A stretch of DNA of 64,000 nucleotides from Vogesella aquatica (GCF_028548455.1 NZ_JAQQLF010000008.1:124001-188000), one strand, 5' to 3'; shown: positions 20,600 through 30,686, counted from the first letter of the stretch. Made by a program: numbers and translations. Notes: a model not told the origin generated them from the sequence alone.

Positions 20600-21691
20600 T
20601 TACACGTTGAACAGGAAGTTCAGCACGTCACCGTCTTGCACCACGTATTCCTTGCCTTCGGCACGCATCTTGCCGGCTTCCTTGGCCTTGGCTTCGCCGC
20701 CCAGTGTGATGAAGTCGTTAAAGGCGATGGTTTGCGCGCGGATGAAGCCACGCTCGAAATCGGTATGGATCACGCCGGCGGCTTGCGGGGCGGTATCGCC
20801 AACACGGATGGTCCAGGCACGCACTTCCTTCACGCCAGCGGTGAAGTAGGTTTGCAGGCCCAGCAGCTTGTAGCCGGTACGGATCAGGCGGTCCAGACCC
20901 GGTTCTTCCAGGCCCATTTCAGCCAGGAATTCCACCTTGTCAGCATCGTCCAGGTCGGCGATTTCGCTCTCGATAGCGGCGCACAGTGCCACCACCGGTG
21001 CGCCTTCGGCCGCAGCCAGCGCGGTGAGCTTGTCCAGGTGCGGGTTATTCTGGAAGCCATCTTCGGCCACGTTGGCCACGTACATGGCCGGCTTGATGGT
21101 GAGCAGGCACAGCGGCTTGAGCAGCGCCTTGTCTTCTTCGTCCAGCTTGAAGCTGCGCAGCGGCTTGCCTTCGTTCAGGTGCGGCAGCACTTTTTCCAGC
21201 ACGGCTACCAGCTTTTGCGCGTCTTTATCGCCGGATTTGGCTTTCTTGCCATCACGGGCGATGGCTTTCTCTACCGAGGCCAAGTCGGCCAGCGCCAGTT
21301 CGGTACCGATGGTTTCGATATCGGAAATCGGGTCGACCTTGCCGGCCACGTGCACGATATTGTCGTCGTCAAAGCAGCGCACCACGTTCACGATGGCGTC
21401 GGTTTCGCGGATATTGGCCAGGAACTTGTTACCCAGGCCTTCGCCTTTGGAGGCGCCCGCTACCAGGCCGGCGATATCGACAAACTCGACGATGGCAGGC
21501 TGGATCTTCTGCGGGTTGATGATGGCGGCCAGCTGCTGCAGGCGCGGGTCCGGCACTTCCACGATGCCCACGTTCGGCTCGATGGTGCAGAACGGGTAGT
21601 TGGCCGCTTCGATACCGGCTTTGGTCAGCGCGTTAAACAGGGTGGATTTGCCTACGTTGGGCAGGCCGACAATACCGCATTTCAGACTCAT
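20600..21691 (-). CDS. ychF: redox-regulated ATPase/GTPase YchF (Obg family)
   Basis: 363-aa P-loop protein that hydrolyses ATP preferentially and associates with ribosomes in the species studied. The G1 loop [14 protein letters not shown], the DIAGLV switch and the C-terminal TGS domain (ending [15 protein letters not shown]) are all present. The start at 21691 ([12 protein letters not shown]) has GAGGAA upstream; an open stretch upstream to 21733 is not used. Last gene of the pth-ychF unit. Confidence 0.97.
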   Translation of the reverse strand: MSLKCGIVGLPNVGKSTLFNALTKAGIEAANYPFCTIEPNVGIVEVPDPRLQQLAAIINPQKIQPAIVEFVDIAGLVAGASKGEGLGNKFLANIRETDAIVNVVRCFDDDNIVHVAGKVDPISDIETIGTELALADLASVEKAIARDGKKAKSGDKDAQKLVAVLEKVLPHLNEGKPLRSFKLDEEDKALLKPLCLLTIKPAMYVANVAEDGFQNNPHLDKLTALAAAEGAPVVALCAAIESEIADLDDADKVEFLAEMGLEEPGLDRLIRTGYKLLGLQTYFTAGVKEVRAWTIRVGDTAPQAAGVIHTDFERGFIRAQTIAFNDFITLGGEAKAKEAGKMRAEGKEYVVQDGDVLNFLFNV

Positions 21692-21805
21692 GGTGATTCC
21701 TCGAAATATCCGGCCTGCCACCGGGGCAGGCATACACCGCGTGATTGTATCACCCGGTGCCGTGTTCTTTGTTTCTGGCCGCTTGCGGCCAACCTTGGCC
21801 GCGTT

Positions 21806-22387
21806 TTATTTGGCGGCGGTGTGTAGCGTTTTCATGGCCGCAGGCATGTCGCCGCCGATGGCTTGTGCCATGACCTGCATGGCCTTGGCGATGGCATCGT
21901 CTATGGCTTGCTGCTCTTCGGCGCGGGCTTTTTTCAGTACGAAGTTGGCCACTTCATTGCGGTCGCCCGGGTGACCAATACCGATACGCAGCCGCCAGAA
22001 ATTGGGCGAGCCGATCTTGGCGATGATGTCTTTCAGGCCGTTGTGGCCACCGTGCCCCCCGCCCTGCTTGAAGCGTGCCGCGCCGGGTGGCAGGTCCAGC
22101 TCGTCGTGCACCACCAGGATTTCCTCTGGTGCAATTTTGTAAAAGCGTGCCAGTGCACCCACCGCCTGGCCGGACAGGTTCATATAGGTCATGGGTTTGA
22201 GCAGCCACAGGTCGCCGCCGGGCAGTACCGCACGGGCCACCTCGCCAAAGTATTTGCCTTCGGCACGCAAGCTGGCCTTGTGCTGCCAGGCTAGCTCGTC
22301 CACCAGCCAGAAGCCGGCGTTGTGACGGGTTTTTTCGTATTCGGCGCCGGGGTTGCCCAGGCCGACCACCAGACGGATGGCTGTCAT
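21806..22387 (-). CDS. pth: peptidyl-tRNA hydrolase
   Basis: 193 aa; releases peptide from peptidyl-tRNA dropped by stalled ribosomes. Active-site features: GLGNPG (9-14), His22 in RHNAGF, and the HDELDLPPG segment carrying the catalytic Asp. The start at 22387 gives [14 protein letters not shown], the usual N-terminus. It sits between rplY and ychF, a conserved proteobacterial order. A copy of the window-wide motif (21785) lies in the gap to ychF. Confidence 0.97.
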   Translation of the reverse strand: MTAIRLVVGLGNPGAEYEKTRHNAGFWLVDELAWQHKASLRAEGKYFGEVARAVLPGGDLWLLKPMTYMNLSGQAVGALARFYKIAPEEILVVHDELDLPPGAARFKQGGGHGGHNGLKDIIAKIGSPNFWRLRIGIGHPGDRNEVANFVLKKARAEEQQAIDDAIAKAMQVMAQAIGGDMPAAMKTLHTAAK

Positions 22388-22473
22388 TTCCTGTATTCCA
22401 TGAAAAAGGCCCGCTGCAGGTTTAGCCGCAACGAGCCCAGTACCGTTACCGCCAGGCGGCACGGCTTAATCTA

Positions 22474-22761
22474 TTACACGCGAGCGAAGTCGATGTGCAG
22501 AACCAGTTGCTTGAACGGGTGCATCTGGAAAGCAGCGATTTTTACTTGCTCTTTCTGACCGTCGATAACCAGTTCCAGTACTTCGTTGTGGAACGCTTCG
22601 TTTTTCAGCGCGTAGTACATAGTGTTGTGATCCAGGGTGATGGATACAGCGTCTTTACCAGCGCCGTATACCACAGCCGGGGTCTGACCAGCGATACGCA
22701 GGCGGCGGCTCGCACCAGTACCTTCTTGTACGCGCTTGGTAGCGATAACTTCGATTGCCAT
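22474..22761 (-). CDS. rplY: 50S ribosomal protein L25 (short form)
   Basis: 95 aa, the E. coli-like short form without the CTC C-terminal domain. Binds 5S rRNA. Typical MAIEVIATKR start and LVLHIDFARV end. It follows prs by 70 bp and precedes pth. The frame open to 22869 overlaps prs and is not needed. Confidence 0.96.
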   Translation of the reverse strand: MAIEVIATKRVQEGTGASRRLRIAGQTPAVVYGAGKDAVSITLDHNTMYYALKNEAFHNEVLELVIDGQKEQVKIAAFQMHPFKQLVLHIDFARV

Positions 22762-22831
22762 GTGAAATACTCCAGTTAGCTTTTCAGCTTCATTTAAGTC
22801 TCCAGCCCACCGCGACCAGCGGGCTGAACGT

Positions 22832-23815
22832 TTACGGCAGGCAGGCGCCCGACGATACCAGATCCTCATTGAAGAGGTAGGACACCGATTCTTCGTTGTT
22901 GATGCGACGCAGGGTTTCTGCGATCAGGCCACCAATGGATACCACGCGGATGCGGCTGCACTGTTTGGCCTGGGCCGACAGCGGAATGGTATCGGTGATG
23001 ACAACTTCGTCGATGTCCGAATTATTGATGCGATCCACAGCCTGCCCGGAGAACACGGCGTGGGAAGCGTAAGCCAGTACACGCTGGGCGCCACGCTCTT
23101 TCAGGGCGGAAGCAGCCTTGCACAGGGTATTGGCAGTGTCGATCATGTCGTCCACGATCAGGCAGGTACGACCTTGTACTTCACCGATGATGTTCATCAC
23201 CTCAGCCACGTTCGCCTTCGGGCGACGCTTGTCGATGATGGCCAGGTCGGTATTCAGCGCCTTGGCCACGGCACGGGCACGTACCACGCCGCCTACGTCC
23301 GGGCTCACCACGATCAGGTCGTCAAAACGCTGGCTGCGGATGTCTTTCAGCAGTACCGGGGTGGCGTAAACGTTGTCCACCGGCATATCGAAAAAGCCCT
23401 GGATCTGGTCGGCGTGCAGGTCGACGGTCAGTACACGGTCTACACCGGCGCTGGTCAGCATGTTGGCTACCAGCTTGGCAGTAATCGGTACACGGGCGGA
23501 ACGGGGGCGACGGTCCTGACGGGCGTAACCGAAGTACGGAATCGCCGCAGTAATCCGGCCGGCAGAGGCGCGCTTGAGCGCGTCGGCCATGGTCAGGATT
23601 TCCATCAGGTTATCGTTGGTTGGGGCACAGGTAGGCTGCAGGATGAACACGTCGCGACCGCGCACGTTTTCCAGCAACTCTACTGCCACTTCACCATCAC
23701 TGAACTTGCCCACATCGGCACGGCCGAGGGAAATATCGAGGTGTTTCACCACGTTTTGTGCAAGTTCCGGGTTCGCTGTCCCGGTGAAGACCATCAAACT
23801 GTCGTATGCCGCCAT
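22832..23815 (-). CDS. prs: ribose-phosphate pyrophosphokinase
   Basis: Makes PRPP from ribose 5-phosphate and ATP for nucleotide, His and Trp synthesis. 327 aa. Conserved parts: N-terminal [29 protein letters not shown] flexible-loop region, and the PRPP-binding loop [14 protein letters not shown]. Lies between two tRNA-Gln genes and rplY, the classical ispE-tRNA-prs-rplY-pth order. Confidence 0.98.
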   Translation of the reverse strand: MAAYDSLMVFTGTANPELAQNVVKHLDISLGRADVGKFSDGEVAVELLENVRGRDVFILQPTCAPTNDNLMEILTMADALKRASAGRITAAIPYFGYARQDRRPRSARVPITAKLVANMLTSAGVDRVLTVDLHADQIQGFFDMPVDNVYATPVLLKDIRSQRFDDLIVVSPDVGGVVRARAVAKALNTDLAIIDKRRPKANVAEVMNIIGEVQGRTCLIVDDMIDTANTLCKAASALKERGAQRVLAYASHAVFSGQAVDRINNSDIDEVVITDTIPLSAQAKQCSRIRVVSIGGLIAETLRRINNEESVSYLFNEDLVSSGACLP

Positions 23816-23901
23816 AACTGGAATGCCTTAGGATCGGTAGATAAAGAAAAAGCGTGTAAGAAATACTTACACGCTCTTTTTCTCACTTCACTCTGGAAGC
23901 T

Positions 23902-23978
23902 TGGCTGAGGAGGAAGGATTCGAACCTTCGCATGCCGGAATCAAAATCCGGTGCCTTAACCAACTTGGCGACTCCCCA
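23902..23978 (-). tRNA. tRNA-Gln (anticodon TTG), copy 1
   Basis: Minus strand 77 nt with encoded CCA; acceptor stem TGGGGAG/CTCCTCA, anticodon loop TTTTGAT (anticodon TTG), T-loop GGTTCGAATCC. Identical to the second copy 23 bp upstream, so probably a recent tandem duplication, co-transcribed toward prs. Confidence 0.97.
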
Positions 23979-24001
23979 GTATTCTTTGTTATGCAGGATA
24001 A

Positions 24002-24078
24002 TGGCTGAGGAGGAAGGATTCGAACCTTCGCATGCCGGAATCAAAATCCGGTGCCTTAACCAACTTGGCGACTCCCCA
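24002..24078 (-). tRNA. tRNA-Gln (anticodon TTG), copy 2
   Basis: Same 77-nt sequence as copy 1 including encoded CCA; starts 9 bp after the ispE stop. Confidence 0.97.
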
Positions 24079-24087
24079 GTATCCTTG

Positions 24088-24942
24088 CTATTCCCCGTCT
24101 GAAACCGGATGCGCCTTTAACCCCTTGGCAACATACACAGTCATTTCACCAGACAAAGAGTGGAATACTTTATTTGCTTGATCTTCATTTGCCAGCTCCA
24201 GAAACACGCATGCTCCCGAACCTGTCATCAGCGGCGAACCGTATTCACTTAAACGATTCAAAACCTGTTTTACCGCTGGATATATTTCTGCTACGACTGG
24301 CTGCAAATCGTTTTGTTTTTGCGTCGCGCCAGACAGGCTTCGCATTATGGAGAACGAAGCTCGCCCTGTCAACAACCTTTGTGAAAATTCTTGGAATACC
24401 GGCCCGGTCGCCACGTGCACAGGTGGTTTGCATACCACATACCAGGCATCCGCCAGCGCCAGCTCGGTGAGTTGTTCGCCAATACCGGTAGCGCGGGCGT
24501 TCTTGCCAAAGATGAATACCGGCACGTCGGCACCCAGCTGTACGCCCAGCTGCATCAACGCCTCCCGGCTCAGGCCGCAACCCCACAAGCGGTTCAGCGC
24601 CAGCAGTACCGTGGCTGCATCGGACGAGCCGCCGCCCAGGCCACCACCCATCGGGATGCGCTTGTGCACCCGCAGCGTGGCACCTAGCGGGCTGCCCGTG
24701 GCGTGCTGCAACAGGCGCGCGGCGCGTACGGTCAGGTCGCTGTCGGCCGGCACGTCCGGCATCGGGTTCAGCAGCTCGATGACGCCATCGTCACGCACGG
24801 CAATATCGATACTGTCGCACAAGTCGATAAAACGGAAATCGGTATCCAGCAAATGGTAACCGTCGCTACGCTTGCCGGTAATCAGCAGCGTCAGGTTCAG
24901 TTTGGCCGGGGCGGGAAAGGTATGAAAAGTCTGGGCTTGCAT
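24088..24942 (-). CDS. ispE: 4-diphosphocytidyl-2-C-methyl-D-erythritol kinase
   Basis: GHMP kinase of the non-mevalonate isoprenoid pathway; phosphorylates CDP-ME. 284 aa. Visible: PAPAKLNL with the conserved Lys14, ATP loop PMGGGLGGGSSDAA (97-110), LGADVPVF with the catalytic Asp, and C-terminal LMTGSGACVF. The C-terminal third (about 24090-24400) is clearly less G+C-rich than the rest of the operon, though the frame is intact. Follows lolB by 6 bp. Confidence 0.97.
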   Translation of the reverse strand: MQAQTFHTFPAPAKLNLTLLITGKRSDGYHLLDTDFRFIDLCDSIDIAVRDDGVIELLNPMPDVPADSDLTVRAARLLQHATGSPLGATLRVHKRIPMGGGLGGGSSDAATVLLALNRLWGCGLSREALMQLGVQLGADVPVFIFGKNARATGIGEQLTELALADAWYVVCKPPVHVATGPVFQEFSQRLLTGRASFSIMRSLSGATQKQNDLQPVVAEIYPAVKQVLNRLSEYGSPLMTGSGACVFLELANEDQANKVFHSLSGEMTVYVAKGLKAHPVSDGE

Positions 24943-24948
24943 GATGAC

Positions 24949-25515
24949 TCAGGGTTGCGGTGCCGGCTGCCATTGCCAGCTGGAAAAAACCAGGCGGATG
25001 CTCATGCCTTCACGCTCCAGCTCCAGCCTGCGTGGCAGCTGGGTGTCAGCGTCGCGGGTATTGCGGATCAGCCAGCCCTGTTGCATCAGGCGGCCATCGT
25101 CCGCATAACGGGCCGGCCAGCCCGGGGCGGCGTGGCCGCGCACCCACCAGGCCAGGTTGGACAGTGGCAGCGGCCAACCCAGCGTGGCTTCGGTGAGGGT
25201 TTCCACGTCGGTAGCGTACTGTTCGCGGCCATTGGCTTTCAGCGTTACGCCTTGTGCGGTACGGCTCAGGCTGGCTACGGTGGTACCGATCGGCGTTTTG
25301 ACATTGAGCTGGTCACCGCCCGGTGCGTGCTGCCAGTCGAAACTGGCGACTTCGCCCTTACCCTGGTAGTTCACTGCCAGGCGGCCGCTGGCGTCGAAAG
25401 GCTCGTCGCGCAGGTTGGCCGCAGGCGCTTGCATGGTACTGTTGACTTCGGGCGTGCTGGCACAGCCGGCCAGCACAAGAAGGCCGGCCAATAGCCAGCC
25501 GTACTGATACTTCAT
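24949..25515 (-). CDS. lolB: outer-membrane lipoprotein localisation factor LolB
   Basis: 188 aa; receives lipoproteins from LolA and inserts them in the outer membrane. Lipoprotein signal with lipobox LAGC (lipidated Cys18), then a LolB-type body (FDASGRLAVNYQGKGEVASFDW and later WWVRG). Its ATG overlaps the stop of the upstream TPR gene by 4 bp (ATGA), so translation is likely coupled. Two copies of the window-wide motif lie inside (25170, 25413). Confidence 0.93.
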   Translation of the reverse strand: MKYQYGWLLAGLLVLAGCASTPEVNSTMQAPAANLRDEPFDASGRLAVNYQGKGEVASFDWQHAPGGDQLNVKTPIGTTVASLSRTAQGVTLKANGREQYATDVETLTEATLGWPLPLSNLAWWVRGHAAPGWPARYADDGRLMQQGWLIRNTRDADTQLPRRLELEREGMSIRLVFSSWQWQPAPQP

Positions 25516-27272
25516 GGTTTCAGTCTGTTCAGGGTTTCGGTAAGAATGGGGTGCTCAGGGCTGCCCTGCCGGGCTTTTTCCCAGATGGCGCGGGCTTCGT
25601 CCTTGCGCCCCAGGCTCCACAGCACTTCGCCCAGATGCGCGGCAACTTCGGCATCCGGCAAACTGGCGTAAGAATCCTGCAGATGCTTGAGCGCCTGCTG
25701 TGCATGGCCTTGGCGGAACAGCACCCACCCCAGGCTATCGAGCATCATGGCATTGTCCGGCTCGGCCTTCAGCGCTTGCTCGATGTACCCCTGCGCTTCT
25801 TTGAGCTGGTGCCCCTGGTTGGCCAGGATATAGCCCAAGGCATTCAGTGCCTGCGCGTCATCCGGGCGGCCTTTCAGGATAGTGCGCAGGTCTTGTTCGG
25901 CATCGGCCACGCGGCCGAGCGACTCCAGCAGCAGTGCGCGTTCGTACAGCACGTCGGCCTGCCCCGGCAGGATATTCAGCGCGGTGTCCAGCAGGGTGAC
26001 AGCTTGCTCGGGCTGCTTGGCCTCTTTGGCCATGCGTGCCTGCGCCAGGCTGATGCGCACGGTGTTTTGCGGGTCGGCCGCCAGCGGTGCCAGGCTATCA
26101 ATGGCTTGCTGCCACAGCCCGGCCGCCGACTGCAGCTGCGCCAGGCGTACGCGGGCGGGCAGCAGGTTGTCACCTGCATCTACCAGCGCGTACCAGTTTT
26201 GTGCCTGCGCCGGCAGCTTGCGCTCTTCGGCCAGCTGGCCCAGCACGTAACGCAGCTCGTTCGGGTCGTTAAAGCCGGCTTTCAGCGCGCCTTCCAGATA
26301 CTGCTGCGCCTGCTCCAGCTTGCCATTCTGGAACGCCAGCAAGCCGGCCAGATGCAGCACGCCCGGGTGCTGGCCGAAGCGTGGCATCAGGGTCTGGGCG
26401 TAGGACTCGGCTTCGGCATAGCGCTTCTCGCCAGCCAGCAGGCGAATATTGTTCATGCACAGCTCGACGCTGGCTTGCGGGCGGCGCGCCAGCTCGGCCT
26501 TGAGGAAATCGATAGCGGCAGCCGGGCTCTGGCGGCGCAAACGCTCCAGCTGCCACATCACCGGCAGGTCCCACTGCGGGGCGATCACGGCCAGGCGGGC
26601 GAATTCGGCATCCACGGCGGCGCGGTCACCGGCCTCGGCCGCTACCGCCAGGCGGGCAAAGCGTGCTTCTGGCAGGTCCGGGTAACGGGAAGCCAGCTCG
26701 GTAACCAGTTTTTCGGCCCCGGCCTTATCGGACTGGCGTGCGGCCAACCTGGCCAGCTGTACAAAAATGGCCCCGGCACGCTTGGGTTGCTGCGCCAGCA
26801 TGCTTTCCAGCAGGCCACGGCTTTCGGCCAGCTTGCCACTGCGCAACAGGGTGATGAAGAACTGCTCGCGTGCCACCTCGTCGGCGGGGTCCAGCGCCAG
26901 CCACAGGCTCAGCGCGGCGCTAGCGGTGGTGATCTGCCCGGCAAACAGGGCAAATTCGGATGCGCGGCGCGCCAGACGCGGGTCTTTGGTGGTGCGGGCT
27001 AGGCTCAGATAGGTTTCGGCCGCCTGGGCGGCGCCGCCGCGCTGGGCCGATATTTCGGCCAGCATGATGCCGTACAGCCATTCGGGCTGCAGCTGCAGCT
27101 TGGGGATGGCCGGGTTGTCGGCGTCGGCCAGGGCTTTGGGTTCTTCGTCCGGCTCCGCTATGGGCGCAGCGGCGACGGGCTGGCTGGCAGCTGCCTGCAA
27201 AGGGGCATGCGAGGCGCAGGCAGCCAGTGCCAGCGGCGTGAGTACGGCTACTAGTCTCAGAAGTGCGTTCAT
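25512..27272 (-). CDS. tetratricopeptide-repeat lipoprotein
   Basis: 586 aa. Signal peptide with lipobox LAAC, then a mostly helical, Ala/Leu/Gln-rich body with repeated TPR-type helices, clearest in the C-terminal half (for example ALNALGYILANQGHQLKEAQ and MMLDSLGWVLFRQGHAQQAL). Probably a membrane-tethered scaffold; function unknown, but its coupling to lolB suggests an envelope role. In-frame ATG alternatives at 27287 and 27311 exist; 27272 is chosen because it places a normal lipoprotein signal at the N-terminus. Divergent from mutM. Confidence 0.85.
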   Translation of the reverse strand: MNALLRLVAVLTPLALAACASHAPLQAAASQPVAAAPIAEPDEEPKALADADNPAIPKLQLQPEWLYGIMLAEISAQRGGAAQAAETYLSLARTTKDPRLARRASEFALFAGQITTASAALSLWLALDPADEVAREQFFITLLRSGKLAESRGLLESMLAQQPKRAGAIFVQLARLAARQSDKAGAEKLVTELASRYPDLPEARFARLAVAAEAGDRAAVDAEFARLAVIAPQWDLPVMWQLERLRRQSPAAAIDFLKAELARRPQASVELCMNNIRLLAGEKRYAEAESYAQTLMPRFGQHPGVLHLAGLLAFQNGKLEQAQQYLEGALKAGFNDPNELRYVLGQLAEERKLPAQAQNWYALVDAGDNLLPARVRLAQLQSAAGLWQQAIDSLAPLAADPQNTVRISLAQARMAKEAKQPEQAVTLLDTALNILPGQADVLYERALLLESLGRVADAEQDLRTILKGRPDDAQALNALGYILANQGHQLKEAQGYIEQALKAEPDNAMMLDSLGWVLFRQGHAQQALKHLQDSYASLPDAEVAAHLGEVLWSLGRKDEARAIWEKARQGSPEHPILTETLNRLKP

Positions 27273-27352
27273 GCTGGGCCCAGACATCGATTCAGGCGGG
27301 TAGAATACCACGCCATCCAGTTAATTCATGCAGCGCGCAAGGACAGTCATTC

Positions 27353-28168
27353 ATGCCCGAATTGCCAGAAGTCGAAACCACCTGTCGCGGTATCAGCCCG
27401 CAGCTCGCCGGTGCCACGCTGCGCGCGGTAGTGATACGCGAGCCACGGCTGCGCTGGCCGATTCCGCCCGAGCTGCCCGCGCTGCTGGCCGGGCGCACGG
27501 TGCGCAGCGTGAGCCGGCGCGCCAAATACCTGCTGATCGATTTTGAGCACGGTACGCTGATCGTGCACCTGGGCATGTCCGGCAGCCTGCGCTTTGTGCC
27601 ACCCGGCACCACGCCGGAAAAGCACGACCATGTAGACATCGACCTGGGGCAAACAGTTCTGCGCTACCGCGACCCGCGCCGCTTTGGCGCCATGCTGTGG
27701 CAGCAGGGGCCGGTTGACGCCCACCCCTTGCTGGCCAGCCTGGGGCCGGAGCCGCTGAGCGATGCGTTTGACGGCAGCGTGCTGTACCAGGCTACGCGCC
27801 GCAAGGGCAGCGCCATCAAGCTGGTGATCATGGATAACCACGTGGTGGTGGGCGTGGGCAATATCTACGCTAACGAATCGCTGTTTTACGCCGGTATCCA
27901 CCCGGCGCGTGCGGCCAACAGCCTGAGCCGCGACGAGTGCCAGCGCCTGGCAGCGCAGATCAAGCTGGTGCTGGCCCGTGCCATAGACGCCGGCGGCAGC
28001 AGCCTGCGCGACTTCATGGACGCCAAAGGCAAGCCGGGTTACTTTCAGCAAAGCTATAAGGTCTATGGCAGAGCCGGCCTGACGTGTCATGATTGTGGCT
28101 CGCTGATTGCCGAGCTACGCCAAGGGCAGCGCAGCAGCTGCTTCTGCCCGCATTGCCAACCCCTCTGA
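27353..28168 (+). CDS. mutM: formamidopyrimidine-DNA glycosylase (Fpg/MutM)
   Basis: Removes 8-oxoguanine and ring-opened purines; bifunctional glycosylase/AP lyase. 271 aa. N-terminal catalytic Pro2 and Glu3 (MPELPEVE), DNA-binding VGNIYANESLF, and a C-terminal four-cysteine zinc finger (CHDC...CFCPHC). AAGGA lies 9 nt before the ATG; the open frame upstream is not used. The acyltransferase gene follows within 15 bp. Confidence 0.97.
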   Translation: MPELPEVETTCRGISPQLAGATLRAVVIREPRLRWPIPPELPALLAGRTVRSVSRRAKYLLIDFEHGTLIVHLGMSGSLRFVPPGTTPEKHDHVDIDLGQTVLRYRDPRRFGAMLWQQGPVDAHPLLASLGPEPLSDAFDGSVLYQATRRKGSAIKLVIMDNHVVVGVGNIYANESLFYAGIHPARAANSLSRDECQRLAAQIKLVLARAIDAGGSSLRDFMDAKGKPGYFQQSYKVYGRAGLTCHDCGSLIAELRQGQRSSCFCPHCQPL

Positions 28169-28181
28169 CACGGACCCATAC

Positions 28182-28955
28182 GTGCACGCCCCTACTGCCC
28201 TACCCGTTCGCGCGCTACGCCTGGCGCGCCTGGCCTTGCATGTGTGCCGCGGCGTCGTTGCCGTCGGCACCCGCTACCCCAGGCTATCGCAACCTGCCCG
28301 TGCGGTAATTACCCAACGCTGGTCACGCCAGCTACTGCATATTCTGGCCATCAAGGTCAAAGTCATCGGCACCCCGCCCGGCGTTTACCCGGCGCACACC
28401 CTGGTGGTGGCCAACCATGTGTCGTGGCTGGACATCTTTGCGCTGAACAGCGTAACGGTATCGCGCTTTGTGGCCAAAAAAGAGCTGCGCGACTGGCCGG
28501 TAGCGGGCTTTCTGGTGAAGAACGCCGGCACGCTGTTTATCGACCGCGCCAACCGCCGCGATGCCAGCCGTGTGAACCAGCAGCTGGCGCAAGCGCTGCA
28601 GGACGGCGGCTGTATGGCCGTATTTCCGGAAGCCACCACCTCGGACGGCCGCGCCATGCTGCCGTTCAAGGCGTCGCTGTTCGAAGCCGCCCGCCTGTCC
28701 GGCGCCACCGTGCAGCCGGTGGCCATACGCTTTACCACCCCCGGCGGGCAGTTTTGTGATGCCGCGGCCTACGCCGGCGACACCACCTTCTGGCAAAGCC
28801 TGCGCCAGATCCTGCGTACCCGCGCCATGGTGGTAGAGCTGCACTACACCGACGCCATCCCGCAAGGTGCAACGGCGGAGCAAACCCGCTTTGCGCTATC
28901 GGAAACCGCCCGCACCCGCATAGCCGGCGCGCTGGGCCTGACAGAACAGGCCTGA
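28182..28955 (+). CDS. lysophospholipid acyltransferase family protein (PlsC-like)
   Basis: Probably acylates a lysophospholipid (1-acylglycerol-3-phosphate or a related acceptor) at the inner membrane. 257 aa from the GTG at 28182. Acyltransferase motifs: NHVSWLD (HX4D) and FPEATTSDG. An in-frame ATG at 28107 would overlap mutM by 62 bp and add a low-complexity N-terminus; the GTG, 14 bp after the mutM stop, is more likely but not proven. Confidence 0.85.
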   Translation: MHAPTALPVRALRLARLALHVCRGVVAVGTRYPRLSQPARAVITQRWSRQLLHILAIKVKVIGTPPGVYPAHTLVVANHVSWLDIFALNSVTVSRFVAKKELRDWPVAGFLVKNAGTLFIDRANRRDASRVNQQLAQALQDGGCMAVFPEATTSDGRAMLPFKASLFEAARLSGATVQPVAIRFTTPGGQFCDAAAYAGDTTFWQSLRQILRTRAMVVELHYTDAIPQGATAEQTRFALSETARTRIAGALGLTEQA

Positions 28956-28974
28956 CACCCCGCCGGGCGGGGGT

Positions 28975-29071
28975 ATTGGGGTTTTCCGCAATGCGGAAAT
29001 ACCCAATTCTGCCCACTGCCCTGTCAGTGCATGATCGACCCAAGAGATAGCCGGTGCTGCCTGCAGCACCG
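28975..29071. repeat. two hairpins between the plsC-like and dctA-like genes
   Basis: First: a stem of ATTGGG/CCCAAT and TTTCCGC/GCGGAAA segments with two central mismatches (28975-29007). Second: CGGTGCTGC/GCAGCACCG (29052-29071). Neither has a T-run, so they are more likely stability or leader structures than terminators. Confidence 0.55.
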
Positions 29072-29093
29072 CCATAACACTAGAGAGGTCGAT

Positions 29094-30419
29094 ATGTCGG
29101 GTAAGCCGTTTTACAAAACCCTGTATTTCCAGGTGATTGTCGCCATTGTACTGGGCGTGATGCTGGGTCATTTCATGCCGGAGCTGGGCGCCAAGCTCAA
29201 GCCGCTGGGCGATGGTTTCATCAAGCTGGTGAAAATGATGATCGCGCCGATCATCTTCTGCACCATCGTGGTCGGCATTGCCGGCATGGAAGACATGAAA
29301 AAGGTTGGCCGCGTGGGCGGCAAGGCCCTGCTGTACTTTGAAGTAGTGACCACGCTGGCGCTGGCTATCGGCCTGCTGGTGGTGAACTTCGTGCAGCCGG
29401 GTGCCGGCATGAACGTCGACCCCACCACGCTGGATGCCGGTGCCATTGCCAAATACACCGAAAAAGCCGCTGGCCAGAGCACGGTAGACTTCATCCTGCA
29501 CATCATTCCGCAAAGTGCCGTAGGCGCGTTTGCCGATGGCGAAATCCTGCAAGTACTGCTGTTCTCGGTACTGTTCGGCGCCGGCCTGTCGCTGATGGGC
29601 GAGCAAGGCAAACCGGTACTGGGCTTCTTTGAAAAAGTGTCGCACGTACTGTTTGCCATGATCGGCTTCATCATGAAGCTGGCCCCGATCGGCGCGTTTG
29701 GCGCCATGGCGTTCACCATCGGCAAATACGGCGTCGGCAGCATGGTGCAGCTGGCCTCGCTGATGGGCACCTTCTACCTGACCTGCGTGCTGTTCGTGGG
29801 CCTGGTACTGGGCAGCATCGCGCGCTACCACGGTTTCAGCGTATGGCAGCTGATCAAGTACATCAAAGAAGAGCTGATGATCGTGCTGGGCACCTCGTCG
29901 TCCGAATCTGCCCTGCCGCGCCTGATGACCAAGCTGGAGCAGCTGGGCTGCGCCAAGCCGGTAGTGGGCCTGGTGGTACCGACCGGTTATTCGTTTAACC
30001 TGGACGGCACCTCGATCTACCTGACCATGGCGGCCATTTTCATTGCCCAGGCCTGCAATATCGACCTGACGCTGACGCAAGAGCTGACCATTCTGGGCGT
30101 GCTGCTGCTCACCTCCAAAGGCGCAGCGGGCGTGACCGGTTCCGGCTTTATTACCCTGGCCGCCACGCTGGCGGTAGTGCCCGAGATTCCGGTAGCCGGC
30201 CTGGCGCTGATTCTGGGTATCGACCGCTTCATGTCCGAAGCCCGCGCCATCACCAACCTGATCGGCAATGCGGTCGCTACCGTGGTGGTAGCCAAGTGGG
30301 AAAACTCGCTGGACGCCGGCCAGATGGCGCGCGAGCTGGCCAACCCGACGCCGATCAACCACGGTGCCCCGGTAGAAGCCCCGCACCTGGCACGCGAAGT
30401 CTCCAAAGAGCTGAGCTAA
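29094..30419 (+). CDS. dctA: C4-dicarboxylate:cation symporter, DctA family
   Basis: 441-aa membrane symporter of the dicarboxylate/amino acid:cation (DAACS) family; DctA members take up succinate, fumarate and malate. Family signatures: [12 protein letters not shown] serine-rich motif, [12 protein letters not shown], and [12 protein letters not shown]. The start at 29094 has GAGAGG 5 nt upstream; the open frame from 29031 is not needed. No dctBD-like sensor pair is adjacent. Motif copy at 29303. Confidence 0.9.
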   Translation: MSGKPFYKTLYFQVIVAIVLGVMLGHFMPELGAKLKPLGDGFIKLVKMMIAPIIFCTIVVGIAGMEDMKKVGRVGGKALLYFEVVTTLALAIGLLVVNFVQPGAGMNVDPTTLDAGAIAKYTEKAAGQSTVDFILHIIPQSAVGAFADGEILQVLLFSVLFGAGLSLMGEQGKPVLGFFEKVSHVLFAMIGFIMKLAPIGAFGAMAFTIGKYGVGSMVQLASLMGTFYLTCVLFVGLVLGSIARYHGFSVWQLIKYIKEELMIVLGTSSSESALPRLMTKLEQLGCAKPVVGLVVPTGYSFNLDGTSIYLTMAAIFIAQACNIDLTLTQELTILGVLLLTSKGAAGVTGSGFITLAATLAVVPEIPVAGLALILGIDRFMSEARAITNLIGNAVATVVVAKWENSLDAGQMARELANPTPINHGAPVEAPHLAREVSKELS

Positions 30420-30440
30420 GCGCAGCGTACTGTCAGCAAA

Positions 30441-30636
30441 AAGCCCCGGCACAGACACCGGGGCTTCAGGCTGCTGACAATATTCAGACAGATGCTTTAC
30501 CGGACCCGGCAAAGCCGGGCCGCGCCACATAAGCCTTTGCGTTCGCAGCCTTCCTGTTACAGGGCAAAGCCGGTTTGCTTGGCAAACCGGCTTTGCCGTC
30601 AAACTCAAGCCCCGGCACAGACACCGGGGCTTTTTT
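30441..30636. repeat. hairpin array with a duplicated terminator between dctA and apaH
   Basis: A 26-bp hairpin (stem AAGCCCCGG/CCGGGGCTT) occurs twice, at 30441-30466 and 30607-30632. Only the second has a T-run (30631-30636) and is a full rho-independent terminator for dctA. Between them are CCCGGC/GCCGGG (30505-30519) and a 16-bp perfect stem (30563-30578 with 30582-30597). This 266-bp gap holds no gene. Confidence 0.85.
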
Positions 30637-30655
30637 GCGCCTAATGCTGCGCCAA

Positions 30656-30686
30656 AGGTTGGCCGCAGCCTGCCTGCGGCCAACCC
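30656..30686 (-). repeat. inverted pair of the GCGGCCAACC motif at the end of apaH
   Basis: Two opposite copies (30657-30666 and 30676-30685) form a stem directly after the apaH stop; on the minus strand it is followed by TTT. Probably the 3' end structure of apaH. Confidence 0.7.

Noticed and set aside
28107..28181. Upstream ATG start for the PlsC-like gene
   Set aside because: Would overlap mutM by more than 60 bp and add a low-complexity segment; the in-frame GTG at 28182 is more likely.
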